A stretch of 64,000 nt of DNA from Nitratiruptor sp. YY08-10 (GTDB taxonomy: Bacteria > Campylobacterota > Campylobacteria > Campylobacterales > Nitratiruptoraceae): the NCBI RefSeq assembly GCF_016629565.1, contig NZ_AP023057.1, forward strand, positions 1,240,001 to 1,304,000, read 5' to 3'. The position numbers were made by a program, and so were the translations under genes. Positions 55,928-64,000 of this stretch are shown here, piece by piece; within the stretch, counting starts at the first letter, position 1; each line of letters starts with the position of its first letter. The notes below the pieces were generated by a model. It was not told the DNA's origin. It was given only the letters and a program-made list of their open reading frames with translations, and made no database searches.

Positions 55928-56591
55928 TGAACGCACCGTTTTTATACTGCATAAACTCTTTGGAACAGGCAAAAGAGGGCAGATTGATATATCGTTTTTT
56001 GTCGCACTCTATATCGAGATTTTGATGATAGTGCCCTTCTATAACAGTGTCGCATTGATATAAAAGCACTCTTTTGCAAGCGATTGTTTCAAAATCTTCT
56101 ATTTTTTTGCACAATTTTTTTGCTCTGTTATATGTTTGAATCTTGTTTGAGAGCCAATTGCCGACATTGATGGCATTTAATATTGTGATGACAATGGGAT
56201 TGCGAATTATTTTTGCATAGTATGCATACGTTCCGGCTATGAAGGTATCTCCATGAGACAGGGCAATGCATCCCTTTGGGCTTTGGAGATACAAAGGCTG
56301 CAAGGAAAGAGGTATAACTTTCATGAAAGGGAAAACTTCGTTCAAGTGAAAATCGTGGTTCCCTTCAAGGTAGATGCATTCAATCTTTTTTGAAACAGCA
56401 TTCAACAAAGCAATAACATCTCGGTTTTCCTCCAATGTAGCTTTTATTCCACCTACCAACAGATCGAAGATATCCCCCATCAAAAAGAGTTGGGGGGTAT
56501 CGATTTGTTGGACAAATTGAATAAACTCTTCACGAATCCCACGATGGTAATGGGCATCTGCGATGAAAACAGCACCTTCTTTAAGGAACAT
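55911..56591 (-). CDS. lpxH: UDP-2,3-diacylglucosamine diphosphatase-like metallophosphatase
   Basis: A 226-residue calcineurin-like phosphoesterase with all metal motifs: FIADAHYH, MGDIFDLLVGG, LEGNHDFHLNEVFP, SHGDTF and IEGHYHQ. LpxH-type enzymes cleave UDP-diacylglucosamine to lipid X, the lipid A precursor that LpxB uses; lpxB lies 1.5 kb away. The ATG at 56591 is chosen; an in-frame TTG at 56597 is possible, and no clear ribosome binding site is seen, so translation is probably coupled to argC, which it overlaps. Confidence 0.82.
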   Translation of the reverse strand: MFLKEGAVFIADAHYHRGIREEFIQFVQQIDTPQLFLMGDIFDLLVGGIKATLEENRDVIALLNAVSKKIECIYLEGNHDFHLNEVFPFMKVIPLSLQPLYLQSPKGCIALSHGDTFIAGTYAYYAKIIRNPIVITILNAINVGNWLSNKIQTYNRAKKLCKKIEDFETIACKRVLLYQCDTVIEGHYHQNLDIECDKKRYINLPSFACSKEFMQYKNGAFITLKM

Positions 56592-57588
56592 AGGCAATTG
56601 TTGGTAATCCGGTAGATTCAGGTAAGCCCATCATGATATTCGCATTGGCGACTGCCTGGGAAGAGGCGCCACGTAAGAGATTATCTATTGCGCTGCTTAC
56701 AAAAAGCGCATTTTCATGACACTGGGCGTAAATGTCGCAAAAATGGGTTCCCGCAACACTCTTTACATCGACCGGTATCTCTTTGATTCGAACAAATGGC
56801 TCATCTGCATAAAAATCACGTAGAACCTCTATCGGATCAATCGACTTTTTCAAGGTCACATAACTGCTGACAAGCATTCCCCTAGTTATCGGCAAGAGAT
56901 GAGGAACAAAATTGATATGGTAGATCTCTTTTCCAAACAGTTCAAGCTTTTCTTTTATTTCAACAGAGTGTCGGTGTCTGATGGGATTGTAGGCGAAGAT
57001 ATTCTCATTGATAGTAATATAATGGGTTTTGGATGAGCATTTCTTCCCTGCCCCGCTCACACCGCTTTTCGCATCGATGAAAATTGGAGCATCTGCATCG
57101 ATAAAAGGCAAAAATGGAATAAGTGATAGAAGGGTAGCTGTTGGGTAGCATCCCGGATTTGCTATGAGCTGGGCATGCTCTATTTTGTCTCGAAAGATTT
57201 CTGGTAAACCGTATACTGCATTTTTAAGATGCTCTGTATCGGTATGTTTTGTATAGTAGGCTTCATAGTTTTCCAAATGCAACCGATAATCTGCTGAAAG
57301 ATCGACCACGCGTACGCCTGCTTCCAAGAGCGGTTTTGCAACTTCCATTGCTGTTTTATGCGGAAGTGCCAAAAAAGCAAGGCTGCAGTTATCGGCTATT
57401 GTTTTAATATCTGTTTTTTCAAGCTCTTTTTCATATACTCCTTGCAGTGCTGGATAGAGCTCTTCAATCCGTTCTCCCCCTTCACTACTGGAAAGATATG
57501 TCAATTCAAAATGGGGATGATTCAACAATATTTTGATAAGCTCCAGCCCCGTATAACCGGTTGCTCCAACAATTGCACACTGAATCAT
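56581..57588 (-). CDS. argC: N-acetyl-gamma-glutamyl-phosphate reductase
   Basis: A 335-residue NADPH-dependent enzyme of arginine synthesis. AIVGATGYTGLELIKIL at the N-terminus binds NADP, the catalytic cysteine is in LIANPGCYPTATLLSL near 148, DAKSGVSGAGKK follows near 171, and HRHSVEIKEKL provides the active-site His region. Full length for the shorter ArgC type. It overlaps the greA stop by four bases. Confidence 0.96.
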   Translation of the reverse strand: MIQCAIVGATGYTGLELIKILLNHPHFELTYLSSSEGGERIEELYPALQGVYEKELEKTDIKTIADNCSLAFLALPHKTAMEVAKPLLEAGVRVVDLSADYRLHLENYEAYYTKHTDTEHLKNAVYGLPEIFRDKIEHAQLIANPGCYPTATLLSLIPFLPFIDADAPIFIDAKSGVSGAGKKCSSKTHYITINENIFAYNPIRHRHSVEIKEKLELFGKEIYHINFVPHLLPITRGMLVSSYVTLKKSIDPIEVLRDFYADEPFVRIKEIPVDVKSVAGTHFCDIYAQCHENALFVSSAIDNLLRGASSQAVANANIMMGLPESTGLPTIAYVP

Positions 57589-58076
57589 TCTTCAAACTTT
57601 ATCGGTTTATAATAGACTTCTAAAACCTCAAAATCGATCTCCCCTTTTGGAAGTTTCACCGTTATCTCATCTCCCTCCTCTTTGCCGATGAGCTGTCTTG
57701 CAAGAGGTGTATTGTAAGAGATGAGACCATGTTCGGGGTTGCTTTCTGTTGAACCGACAATCGTGTATTCAATCTCTTCTTCTTCCTCAATGTCAAGAAG
57801 CTTCACCGTTGATCCAAATCCCACTTTGTCGTGAGGAAGTTTGCTTGGATCGATCACTTGCGCTCTTGCCAACAGGTCTGAAAGCTCCGTCAACCTTGCA
57901 TCGATAAACGCGAGTCGCTCTTTTGCAGCATGATATTCGGCATTTTCTCGTAAATCTCCATGCTCTTTTGCCCGTTCTATCTCTTCGACAACCTTTGGAC
58001 GCTCCTCTTTCAACGCTTCAAACTCTTTTTGAATTTTCTCATATCCATATTGCGTCATCGGCTCTTTTTGTTCCAT
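57585..58076 (-). CDS. greA: Transcription elongation factor GreA
   Basis: A 163-residue protein that stimulates RNA polymerase to cleave backtracked transcripts. The N-terminal coiled coil includes YEKIQKEFEALKEERPKVVE and the signature GDLRENAEYHAAKERLAFID, and the C-terminal FKBP-like domain has FGSTVKLLDIEEEEE and SYNTPLARQLIGKEEGDE. ATG 58076 with AAGGG upstream gives the standard length. Its promoter appears to share a -10 with lpxB. Confidence 0.96.
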   Translation of the reverse strand: MEQKEPMTQYGYEKIQKEFEALKEERPKVVEEIERAKEHGDLRENAEYHAAKERLAFIDARLTELSDLLARAQVIDPSKLPHDKVGFGSTVKLLDIEEEEEIEYTIVGSTESNPEHGLISYNTPLARQLIGKEEGDEITVKLPKGEIDFEVLEVYYKPIKFEE

Positions 58077-58091
58077 CAAATTACCCTTTTT

Positions 58092-58107
58092 TGCTATAAT
58101 TATACCA
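58092..58107. promoter_or_regulatory. Overlapping divergent extended -10 promoters of lpxB and greA
   Basis: The palindrome TATAATTATA (58095-58104) contains TATAAT on both strands, overlapping by two bases. The plus copy is preceded by TGC and the minus copy by TGG, so each is an extended -10. Both starts are 17-24 bases away. Confidence 0.65.
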
Positions 58108-58123
58108 ATTTTCAAGGGAGCAG

Positions 58124-59167
58124 ATGAAACTACTTGTCAGTGTTTTAGAGCGTTCCGCAAATATCCATTTGGCCTCGCTTCTTCCTCATCTCGACGATGT
58201 AGAGATCCAAGGGATTTTCGATAAAGAGCTTGGAAATCCAGTAATGGATTTGCAATCTTTGGCTGTTATGGGTTTTGTGGATGCTGTCAAAAAAATTTCT
58301 CTTTTTCAAAACTTGCAAAAAGACCTGGTCACAATGGCAGCAGATGCCGACAAAGTCCTGCTTATGGATTCATCAGGATTCAATATTCCTCTTGCAAAAA
58401 AAATCAAAAAAGCCTATCCAAATAAACCGATCATCTACTACATACTTCCTCAAGTTTGGGCATGGAGGCCAAAAAGAGCAGAGGTGCTTGAAAAATATAT
58501 CGATCAACTGTGTGCCATATGGCCATTTGAGTCAAAATTTTACTCCTGCGATGCACCTATTCGCTTTGCCGGGCATCCTCTCCTTGATCAAATCAAAGAG
58601 TTCAAAAAAGAGCCTATCCAAAGCGATATCATTGCATTTTTACCCGGTAGCAGACGCAGTGAAATCAAAAGATTGATGCCTGTATTTCAAGAGGTTCGAA
58701 AAAGGCTGAGTAACAAAGAGGCTCTTTTAGTGGTACCGAAACATTTTGCCAAAGAAAATTTGCATGAGTTGTATGGTGATACAAGAAGCTTTACAATCGT
58801 CCATAATACGCACAAAGCGTTATACAAAGCAGAATTTGCTTTCATATGCAGCGGCACAGCGACACTCGAAAGCACTCTTATCGGCACACCCTTTATCCTC
58901 TCCTATATCGCCAACAGTATTGACTTTGCCATTGCAAAGCTTTTTGTTCATTTGCGATATGCCGGTATAGCCAATATTCTTGCCGAATCTATCACAATAG
59001 ATCCCATTCATCCAGAATATTTACAAAATGAGGTGACCCCTCAAAACCTTCTCAAAGCCTATAATGAGTATAATACGATACGTTTTTATGAAAAATCTTC
59101 ACAAATCCGCTCACTGTTAAAATATGGCAGCGCCAAAAATGTAGCGGAAATTATCCAAAAGGTATAA
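58124..59167 (+). CDS. lpxB: Lipid-A-disaccharide synthase
   Basis: GT19 glycosyltransferase of 347 residues joining UDP-diacylglucosamine and lipid X. It has YYILPQVWAWRPKRAEVL near 105-122, PFESKFY near 133, FAGHPLLDQI near 147, LPGSRRSEIKRLMP near 168 and CSGTATLESTLIGTPFIL near 242, all LpxB signatures. AAGGGAG precedes the ATG. It begins a plus-strand operon with the gnnB and gnnA genes three bases and one overlap away. Confidence 0.96.
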   Translation: MKLLVSVLERSANIHLASLLPHLDDVEIQGIFDKELGNPVMDLQSLAVMGFVDAVKKISLFQNLQKDLVTMAADADKVLLMDSSGFNIPLAKKIKKAYPNKPIIYYILPQVWAWRPKRAEVLEKYIDQLCAIWPFESKFYSCDAPIRFAGHPLLDQIKEFKKEPIQSDIIAFLPGSRRSEIKRLMPVFQEVRKRLSNKEALLVVPKHFAKENLHELYGDTRSFTIVHNTHKALYKAEFAFICSGTATLESTLIGTPFILSYIANSIDFAIAKLFVHLRYAGIANILAESITIDPIHPEYLQNEVTPQNLLKAYNEYNTIRFYEKSSQIRSLLKYGSAKNVAEIIQKV

Positions 59168-59170
59168 TAT

Positions 59171-60277
59171 ATGAAAATTGATTTTATCGACCTCAAAACC
59201 CAGTACAAACAATATCAAAATGAAATTGATCAGGCTGTCTTGAGTGTGATGGCATCGGCCCAGTTTATTGGTGGGCCGGAAGTGAGTTCGCTTGAAAAGG
59301 AATTGGCCCAATATAGTGGCTCGGCCCATGCCATTGGGTGTAGCAGCGGTACGGATGCTTTGCTCCTAGCACTCATGGCGATTGATGTGAAACCGGGTGA
59401 TGAGGTTATCACTACACCATTCACGTTCATCGCTACTGCAGAAGTTATCGCATTTTTGGGTGCAATTCCTGTTTTTGTCGATATCGATGAAAAGACATAC
59501 AATATCGATCCCACAAAAATCGAAGAAAAAATTACCTCAAAAACAAAAGCGATCATTCCAGTCAGTCTCTACGGCCAACCGGCCGATATGGACGAAATCA
59601 ACAAAATAGCCCAAAGATATGGTTTGATCGTTATAGAAGATGGGGCACAAAGTTTCGGTGCTGAGTACAAAGGAAAAAAGAGCTGCAATCTCTCGCACAT
59701 AGGATGTACCAGTTTTTTTCCTTCCAAGCCTTTGGGATGCTATGGAGATGGAGGCGCTGTTTTTACAAATGATGAAAGAATCGCCAAGAAAATAGATATC
59801 TTAAAAAATCATGGCCAAACAAAGCGATACGAACATGAGCTCATAGGTCTCAATGCCAGACTCGATGCAATTCAAGCGGCAATTCTTCGTATCAAACTCA
59901 AACATTTCCCTCAAGAAATCGAAGATAGAATCACAATTGCCACCAGATACACGAAAGCTTTACAAGAATACGTCGTCACACCATTGGTCAAAGCGGATAG
60001 AACAAGTGTGTATGCCCAGTACTCCATCCAGGTGCAAAACAGAGATGAGGTTTGTAAAAAACTCAATGAAAAAGGGATTCCGACAGCCATCCACTACCCC
60101 AAACCGCTACATTTGCAAAAAGCTTTTTCCAATCTTGGCTACAAACTCGGAGATTTTCCCGTCGCGGAAAAGGTGAGTCAACATATTATGAGTTTGCCTA
60201 TGAGCCCTTTTCTGCAAAAAGAGCAACAAGACTATATTATCGATTCTCTCATTGAAATTGTAAAGGAAGCTCGATGA
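59171..60277 (+). CDS. gnnB: UDP-3-keto-GlcNAc aminotransferase, GnnB-like (DegT/DnrJ/EryC1 family)
   Basis: A 368-residue PLP enzyme: IGCSSGTDALLLALMAI near 55, ITTPFTFIATAEVIAFLGA near 78, DGAQSFGAEYKGKKS near 157 and the PLP lysine in TSFFPSKPLGCYGDGGA near 179-195. The same family includes WbpE and PglE. Because lpxB is directly upstream and a GnnA-like dehydrogenase overlaps downstream, the likely job is forming UDP-2-acetamido-3-amino-glucose for lipid A with amide-linked acyl chains. A polysaccharide role remains possible. Confidence 0.8.
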   Translation: MKIDFIDLKTQYKQYQNEIDQAVLSVMASAQFIGGPEVSSLEKELAQYSGSAHAIGCSSGTDALLLALMAIDVKPGDEVITTPFTFIATAEVIAFLGAIPVFVDIDEKTYNIDPTKIEEKITSKTKAIIPVSLYGQPADMDEINKIAQRYGLIVIEDGAQSFGAEYKGKKSCNLSHIGCTSFFPSKPLGCYGDGGAVFTNDERIAKKIDILKNHGQTKRYEHELIGLNARLDAIQAAILRIKLKHFPQEIEDRITIATRYTKALQEYVVTPLVKADRTSVYAQYSIQVQNRDEVCKKLNEKGIPTAIHYPKPLHLQKAFSNLGYKLGDFPVAEKVSQHIMSLPMSPFLQKEQQDYIIDSLIEIVKEAR

Positions 60278-61167
60278 ATTTAGCGATTGTTGGACTTGGA
60301 TCCATGGGAAAAAATCACTATAGAGTTCTCAAACGCATGGATAATGTCACTGTTACTGCGCTGTGCGATATTCAAAAAAATGAAGATTTTTACGAACCTT
60401 TTTACACTGATTTGGATACAATGCTCAAAAACGAACCTATCGATGCGCTTATCATTGCAGTGCCCACTTTTTTACACAAAGAGATAGCTCTCAAAGCCAT
60501 TGAATACGGCAAAGATGTTTTTATAGAAAAACCTGCTGCATCGACTATCGAAGATGCATATGAAATTTTACACGCTGCTAATCAAAAAGGCGTCAAAAGC
60601 TGCGTTGGGCATGTGGAGCGATTTAATCCGGCAATTACGCACCTCAAAAATGAACTCAAAAACAAAATTATCTATACTATAGAGATCACGAGGATTGGTC
60701 CGTTTCCTCCCCGCATCAGCGATGTTGGAGTTTTAACAGATCTTGCCGTACACGATATCGACCTCATTCGGTTCATTACAGGCAAAGATATTTTGCAAAC
60801 TTCCATCTACAAATCGAGAAAAATCCATAATCACCATGAAGACAATGCGGTATTGAGCCTGTTATTAGAAGATGAAATTGTCGCAAATATAACAACAAAC
60901 TGGCTCACACCATTTAAGCGTAGAAAAGTGGAAGTTGCCTGCAAAGAAGTGTACTATGAAGCAGACTTGATTGGTCAAACCTTGCATGCCTATAGCGATT
61001 TTCAAACAGACAACTCCTACCGGACACGAGACATCCATATCAAAAAAGATGAGCCTCTCTATAAGGAGTTAGAAGCCTTTATTCATTATCTTCAATCAGG
61101 TGACAGAGGAAATCTCGCTTCTATCGAAGATAGTATCGAAACGCTCCGTATCACACAGGCCAAATGA
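60274..61167 (+). CDS. gnnA: UDP-GlcNAc 3-dehydrogenase, GnnA-like (Gfo/Idh/MocA family)
   Basis: A 297-residue NAD(P)-dependent sugar dehydrogenase. The Rossmann motif LAIVGLGSMGKNHYRVL starts the protein, with VFIEKPAASTIEDAYEI near 85 (family EKP motif), GHVERFNPAI near 112 and DLAVHDIDLIRFITG near 156 carrying the catalytic His. It should oxidise C3 of UDP-GlcNAc before GnnB aminates it. It overlaps gnnB and the AEC transporter gene by four bases each. Confidence 0.8.
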   Translation: MNLAIVGLGSMGKNHYRVLKRMDNVTVTALCDIQKNEDFYEPFYTDLDTMLKNEPIDALIIAVPTFLHKEIALKAIEYGKDVFIEKPAASTIEDAYEILHAANQKGVKSCVGHVERFNPAITHLKNELKNKIIYTIEITRIGPFPPRISDVGVLTDLAVHDIDLIRFITGKDILQTSIYKSRKIHNHHEDNAVLSLLLEDEIVANITTNWLTPFKRRKVEVACKEVYYEADLIGQTLHAYSDFQTDNSYRTRDIHIKKDEPLYKELEAFIHYLQSGDRGNLASIEDSIETLRITQAK

Positions 61168-62081
61168 TTGCAACACTGGTTTCTATCGGCGCTATCTATA
61201 TCTTTATCCTTTTAGGATATTTTGCAAAATACTTTTTCAAAGAGAAAATTCACGATAAAACCCTCGTGATTTTTTCTGTCTATATTTTCCAGCCTTTCCT
61301 CGCCCTATGGGGGATATTGCAAAAACCGATCGATTTTGACTTGGCAATGGCACCTGTTCTCTTTTTTACCATCTCTTTAGGTATCATTTTCTTTAATACG
61401 CTTTTAGCAAAAAAGCTCTTCCAATCTTTGCAAGACCGATCGATCTTCACAGTAGCAAGTGTCATAGGAAATACAGGCAACCTTGGAGTTCCTCTTGGTA
61501 TTGCCATATTTGGCGAGGCTTCCGTCCCTTATACAACACTCATAAATCTTGCCAATGTGATCATTGTCTACACCTTTGGAGTCTACTTCTATTCACGAGG
61601 AAATTTTAGTGTCAAAGACTCCATTCTCAATATCATTAAACTTCCTGTGCTTTGGTTTACTCTCCTTGCTATCATACTCAACCTTTTGCATTATCAACCA
61701 TCTCCATCAATCGATAAATCTTTGCAAATGGGAGCATATACGAGTATGGTCGTACAGCTTCTCATTTTTGGGATCTATCTTTATTCTGTACATCTCAAAG
61801 CCATTGATGCAAAACTGATAGGCTCTATTGCTTTGATCAAATTCGTTTTCATTCCACTGATAGCCTTTCTCATTTTGTCATCATTATCTATCGAACCGTT
61901 TACCAAAGCAGTGCTTTTTATGGAACTTATGATGCCTTTGGCAGTTGCCAATGTCAATCTGGCAGCTCTTTATGAATGTAAACCGACTCAAGTCACTGCA
62001 GCCGTTTTCGTAACATCACTGCTCTTTTTACTTCTGATCTTTTTCTATTTGCCCCTTTTGCACCATTTATGGCAACAGTGA
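61164..62081 (+). CDS. AEC-family transporter (auxin efflux carrier-like)
   Basis: A 305-residue integral membrane protein with about 10 helices. VASVIGNTGNLGVPLGIAIF near 98-117 is the characteristic N-G-x-x-G-x-P segment of the AEC/bile-acid-permease-like family, and FMELMMPLAVANVNLAALYE near 252 is its second-half counterpart. Bacterial members export or import small organic acids such as malate. It ends the lpxB-gnnB-gnnA operon, where it looks unrelated to lipid A. Substrate unknown. Confidence 0.87.
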   Translation: MIATLVSIGAIYIFILLGYFAKYFFKEKIHDKTLVIFSVYIFQPFLALWGILQKPIDFDLAMAPVLFFTISLGIIFFNTLLAKKLFQSLQDRSIFTVASVIGNTGNLGVPLGIAIFGEASVPYTTLINLANVIIVYTFGVYFYSRGNFSVKDSILNIIKLPVLWFTLLAIILNLLHYQPSPSIDKSLQMGAYTSMVVQLLIFGIYLYSVHLKAIDAKLIGSIALIKFVFIPLIAFLILSSLSIEPFTKAVLFMELMMPLAVANVNLAALYECKPTQVTAAVFVTSLLFLLLIFFYLPLLHHLWQQ

Positions 62082-62084
62082 GTG

Positions 62085-62093
62085 TGTTATAAT
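62085..62093 (+). promoter_or_regulatory. Extended -10 promoter of surE
   Basis: TGTTATAAT at 62085-62093, directly after the transporter stop and 21 bases before the surE ATG; GAGAGGAA is the ribosome binding site. Confidence 0.55.
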
Positions 62094-62114
62094 TGCCCAA
62101 AAAGTTGAGAGGAA

Positions 62115-62891
62115 ATGAAAAGGATTTTAATCACCAACGATGATGGATTCGAATCTCTCGGACTTCGTGCACTCATAGAAGCCCTGCAAGATATCGCGCA
62201 ACTTACCATCGTTGTACCAGCGAATGAAAAGAGTGCATGTGGTCACAGTTTGACACTCACTAAACCCCTTCGATTTGTTGAAATCGAGGACAATTTTTAT
62301 AAACTTGAAGATGGCACTCCTACCGATTGCGTCTATTTAGCTCTGAGTGCACTCTATCCTGAAAATGAAAAACCGGATATTATCGTAAGCGGCATCAACA
62401 GAGGCGCCAATATGGGAGAAGATATCACCTATTCCGGAACTGTGGCTGGTGCAATGGAAGGCGCGATTTACGATATTCCTTCGATTGCTATCTCTCAAGT
62501 GTGCAACTCCAACTGCGAAGAGACAGAAATGGAAGTAGGATATGAACAGGCAAAACATGTCGCTCGCGATCTTGTTCAAAAAATTTTCCAAGAAGGATGG
62601 CCTGCAGGTCATAGAAAATGTCTTAATGTCAATGTCCCCTCAACAAAAGAGTTTAAAGGGTACAAAATTACAAGAGCAGGATATCGAGTCTACTTCAATC
62701 AGGCTCACCTGCACAGAAACCCTAGAGGGATCGAGTACTGGTGGCTGGGACTTCATCCGTTGGATTGGATACCAGGAAAAAAGAGAGATTGTGACTTTGA
62801 AGCAGTGAAAAATGGTTATGTCTCTATCACGCCGATCAAAGCCGATCTCACAGCATATGAAGAGATTCCAAAATTAAAGAGTTGGCTATGA
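62115..62891 (+). CDS. surE: 5'/3'-nucleotidase SurE
   Basis: A 258-residue divalent-metal nucleotidase. MKRILITNDDGFESLGLRAL carries the metal ligands D8 and D9, SACGHSLTLTKPL follows near 36, and SGINRGANMGEDITYSGTVA near 93 holds the conserved Asn. Length and motifs are standard for SurE. It overlaps tcdA by four bases. Confidence 0.96.
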   Translation: MKRILITNDDGFESLGLRALIEALQDIAQLTIVVPANEKSACGHSLTLTKPLRFVEIEDNFYKLEDGTPTDCVYLALSALYPENEKPDIIVSGINRGANMGEDITYSGTVAGAMEGAIYDIPSIAISQVCNSNCEETEMEVGYEQAKHVARDLVQKIFQEGWPAGHRKCLNVNVPSTKEFKGYKITRAGYRVYFNQAHLHRNPRGIEYWWLGLHPLDWIPGKKRDCDFEAVKNGYVSITPIKADLTAYEEIPKLKSWL

Positions 62892-63529
62892 GATTTGAGC
62901 GATGCCGCATGCTTTTTGGCAAAGATTTTGAAAAACTACAAAAAGCAAAAATACTCATTTTAGGTGTTGGAGGCGTAGGAAGTTTCGCGCTCGATTGTCT
63001 TTATCGAAGTGGCGTACATGATATAACAATAGTTGATTTTGACCGATATGACCCTACCAATCAAAATAGACAAATAGGCTCTGAACATGTTGGAGAAGTC
63101 AAAGTAGATGTTCTTAAAAAACTCTATCCTGGAATCAAAGCGATAGAAGCAAAAATTGATCAAAAGTGGATCGAAGATTTTGATTTTGAGCCATATGATC
63201 TTGTGATCGATGCGATCGATGATAGACATGCAAAAGTGGCACTGGCTCTAAAGGTATGGCCAAAACTCATCTCATCCATGGGAAGTGCCAAAAGAAGCGA
63301 TCCCACCAAAATAGAAGCAACGTCTATATGGAAGACACATGGAGACCCTTTTGCAAGAAAAATTCGTTATGAATTAAAAAAAGCAGGATTCAAAGGAAAC
63401 TATCCAGTCATTTTCAGCTCAGAAGAGCCGAAATGCAAAGAGAAAGGAAGTTTTGTCGGTGTTACCGGAAGCTTCGGCCTTACGATATGTTCAAAAGCAA
63501 TAGAAAAAATCATCGATTCAAAAAAATAA
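62888..63529 (+). CDS. tcdA: tRNA threonylcarbamoyladenosine dehydratase, TcdA-like
   Basis: A 213-residue E1-like enzyme that cyclises t6A37 in tRNA. It has RCRMLFGKDFEKLQKAKILI, the ATP loop LGVGGVGSFALDCLYRSG, VDFDRYDPTNQNRQIGS, IDAIDDRHAKVAL and the family-typical SMGSAKRSDPTKIEATSIWK followed by DPFARKIRYELKK. The last segment distinguishes TcdA from ThiF and MoeB. ATG 62888 overlaps the surE TGA. No CsdA/CsdE genes are near. Confidence 0.88.
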   Translation: MRFERCRMLFGKDFEKLQKAKILILGVGGVGSFALDCLYRSGVHDITIVDFDRYDPTNQNRQIGSEHVGEVKVDVLKKLYPGIKAIEAKIDQKWIEDFDFEPYDLVIDAIDDRHAKVALALKVWPKLISSMGSAKRSDPTKIEATSIWKTHGDPFARKIRYELKKAGFKGNYPVIFSSEEPKCKEKGSFVGVTGSFGLTICSKAIEKIIDSKK

Positions 63530-63812
63530 TCTTTTTTACATCGTTCCCTTCTATCTCTTTGCATCTTCGTAAATAGGCTGTGGGATAATAGTGCCTGGTT
63601 TGATGTAGAAACTTTTTTGCTTCTTGAAGATTTTCATAGGGACCTGAAACAAATCGATACCATTTTTTATTTTTATAAATCACACCCAACGGAAAATGCT
63701 CGAAAAAAACTTTATCCTCATTGCCATGAATTTTTTTCTGCGTAGAGTGGACAATACACCACCCTCCCCAACTTTCTAATAACAACAAACAAATGATAAT
63801 GATAAAACGCAT
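63510..63812 (-). CDS. Exported protein with SPOR-like domain
   Basis: A 100-residue protein with a signal peptide (FIIIICLLLLESWGGWC, about 2-18; the Cys could also be lipidated but no clear lipobox is present). KKWYRFVSGPYENLQEAKKF and FLHQTRHYYPTAYLRR resemble a SPOR fold, which binds denuded peptidoglycan. The match is by eye. The 3' end overlaps tcdA by 20 bases. Confidence 0.62.
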   Translation of the reverse strand: MRFIIIICLLLLESWGGWCIVHSTQKKIHGNEDKVFFEHFPLGVIYKNKKWYRFVSGPYENLQEAKKFLHQTRHYYPTAYLRRCKEIEGNDVKKIIFLNR

Positions 63813-63863
63813 CTAACCTCACCTTATTTTGTATCTTAAGTATATTTTGGCTATATTTAAATT

Positions 63864-64000
63864 ATGATTAAAAGAGATGCATTTACGTTGTACGAACTTA
63901 TTATCGTCATTGTAACAATTGGCATATTGGCTGCAGTGGCACTTCCAAGACTTAAGACAAACACTTTGCAAGAAGAAACATTGAAAGTTGTGGATTATAT
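63864..64000 (+). CDS. Type IV pilin/pseudopilin-like protein, N-terminal part (cut by window edge)
   Basis: The 45 codons present read MIKRDAFTLYELIIVIVTIG then ILAAVALPRL, a class III signal with cleavage before FTLYE (E5 present) and the conserved hydrophobic assembly helix. It would be a type IV pilus or type II secretion pseudopilin. The residue before cleavage is Ala rather than Gly. The rest lies right of the window. Confidence 0.85.
   Translation, partial: MIKRDAFTLYELIIVIVTIGILAAVALPRLKTNTLQEETLKVVDY

Overview
The window reads as a compact chromosomal segment of a Campylobacterota (epsilonproteobacterial) genome, probably a vent-type genus such as Nitratiruptor or a relative. The evidence is a PglB/PglC/PglE N-glycosylation set, a carboxynorspermidine polyamine pathway, oxaloacetate decarboxylase GAB genes, GnnA/GnnB-type lipid A genes beside lpxB, and promoters that mostly show an extended -10 (TGnTATAAT) with no recognisable -35. 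The genus is inference; the class-level call is firmer. Genes are tightly packed, most same-strand neighbours overlap by ATGA or GTGA, and no gap without a gene exceeds 300 bases.

Positions 1-12353 (minus strand) are one 12-gene chain in which every gene overlaps the next. It starts at wecB and runs through a two-domain cyclase-like/methyltransferase protein, a TagD-like cytidylyltransferase, two CDP-alcohol phosphotransferases, a Wzx-type flippase and three glycosyltransferases to pglB, pglC and a cut-off pglE. It looks like an assembly line for a lipid-linked glycan transferred to protein, with an unusual CDP-alcohol module inside. Its middle is much richer in A+T than its surroundings. Directly upstream of wecB lies a 33-codon remnant of a nucleotide-sugar dehydrogenase.

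Positions 12553-23136 (minus) form a second tightly coupled chain of 14 genes: metX, xseB, a nitrilase-fold protein lacking its catalytic Cys, a ThiF-like protein, dapC, a HepT/MNT pair, an unknown gene, murC, an MNT/HepT pair, a membrane protein, a Dam-like methylase and mutS2. Two toxin-antitoxin-like pairs are therefore built into a housekeeping operon on either side of murC.

Positions 23228-34119 carry a CPA2 antiporter, two PLP-dependent sulfhydrylase-family genes, guaB, gatA, ileS and cinA. A tRNA cluster (Lys-Glu-Val-Asp) with a textbook sigma70 promoter follows at 34126-34529, then two tandem PilZ-domain genes, a Nudix hydrolase and PolX.

Positions 38358-42393 hold a two-component system whose kinase gene overlaps a small c-type cytochrome gene, then a heme-less periplasmic protein, a cytochrome c553, thioredoxin 2 and another cytochrome whose frame continues past a TAG stop into a 59-residue ORF. 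Positions 42428-46305 are the carboxynorspermidine operon. A NifU-like plus ferritin-like pair, oadGAB, a methyltransferase, serB and metF follow.

Positions 55911-64000 hold envelope and general genes: an LpxH-like hydrolase, argC, greA, lpxB-gnnB-gnnA, an AEC transporter, surE, tcdA, a SPOR-like protein and the beginning of a type IV pilin-like gene. lpxB and greA appear to share one palindromic -10 element. No insertion sequence, prophage or CRISPR array was seen.
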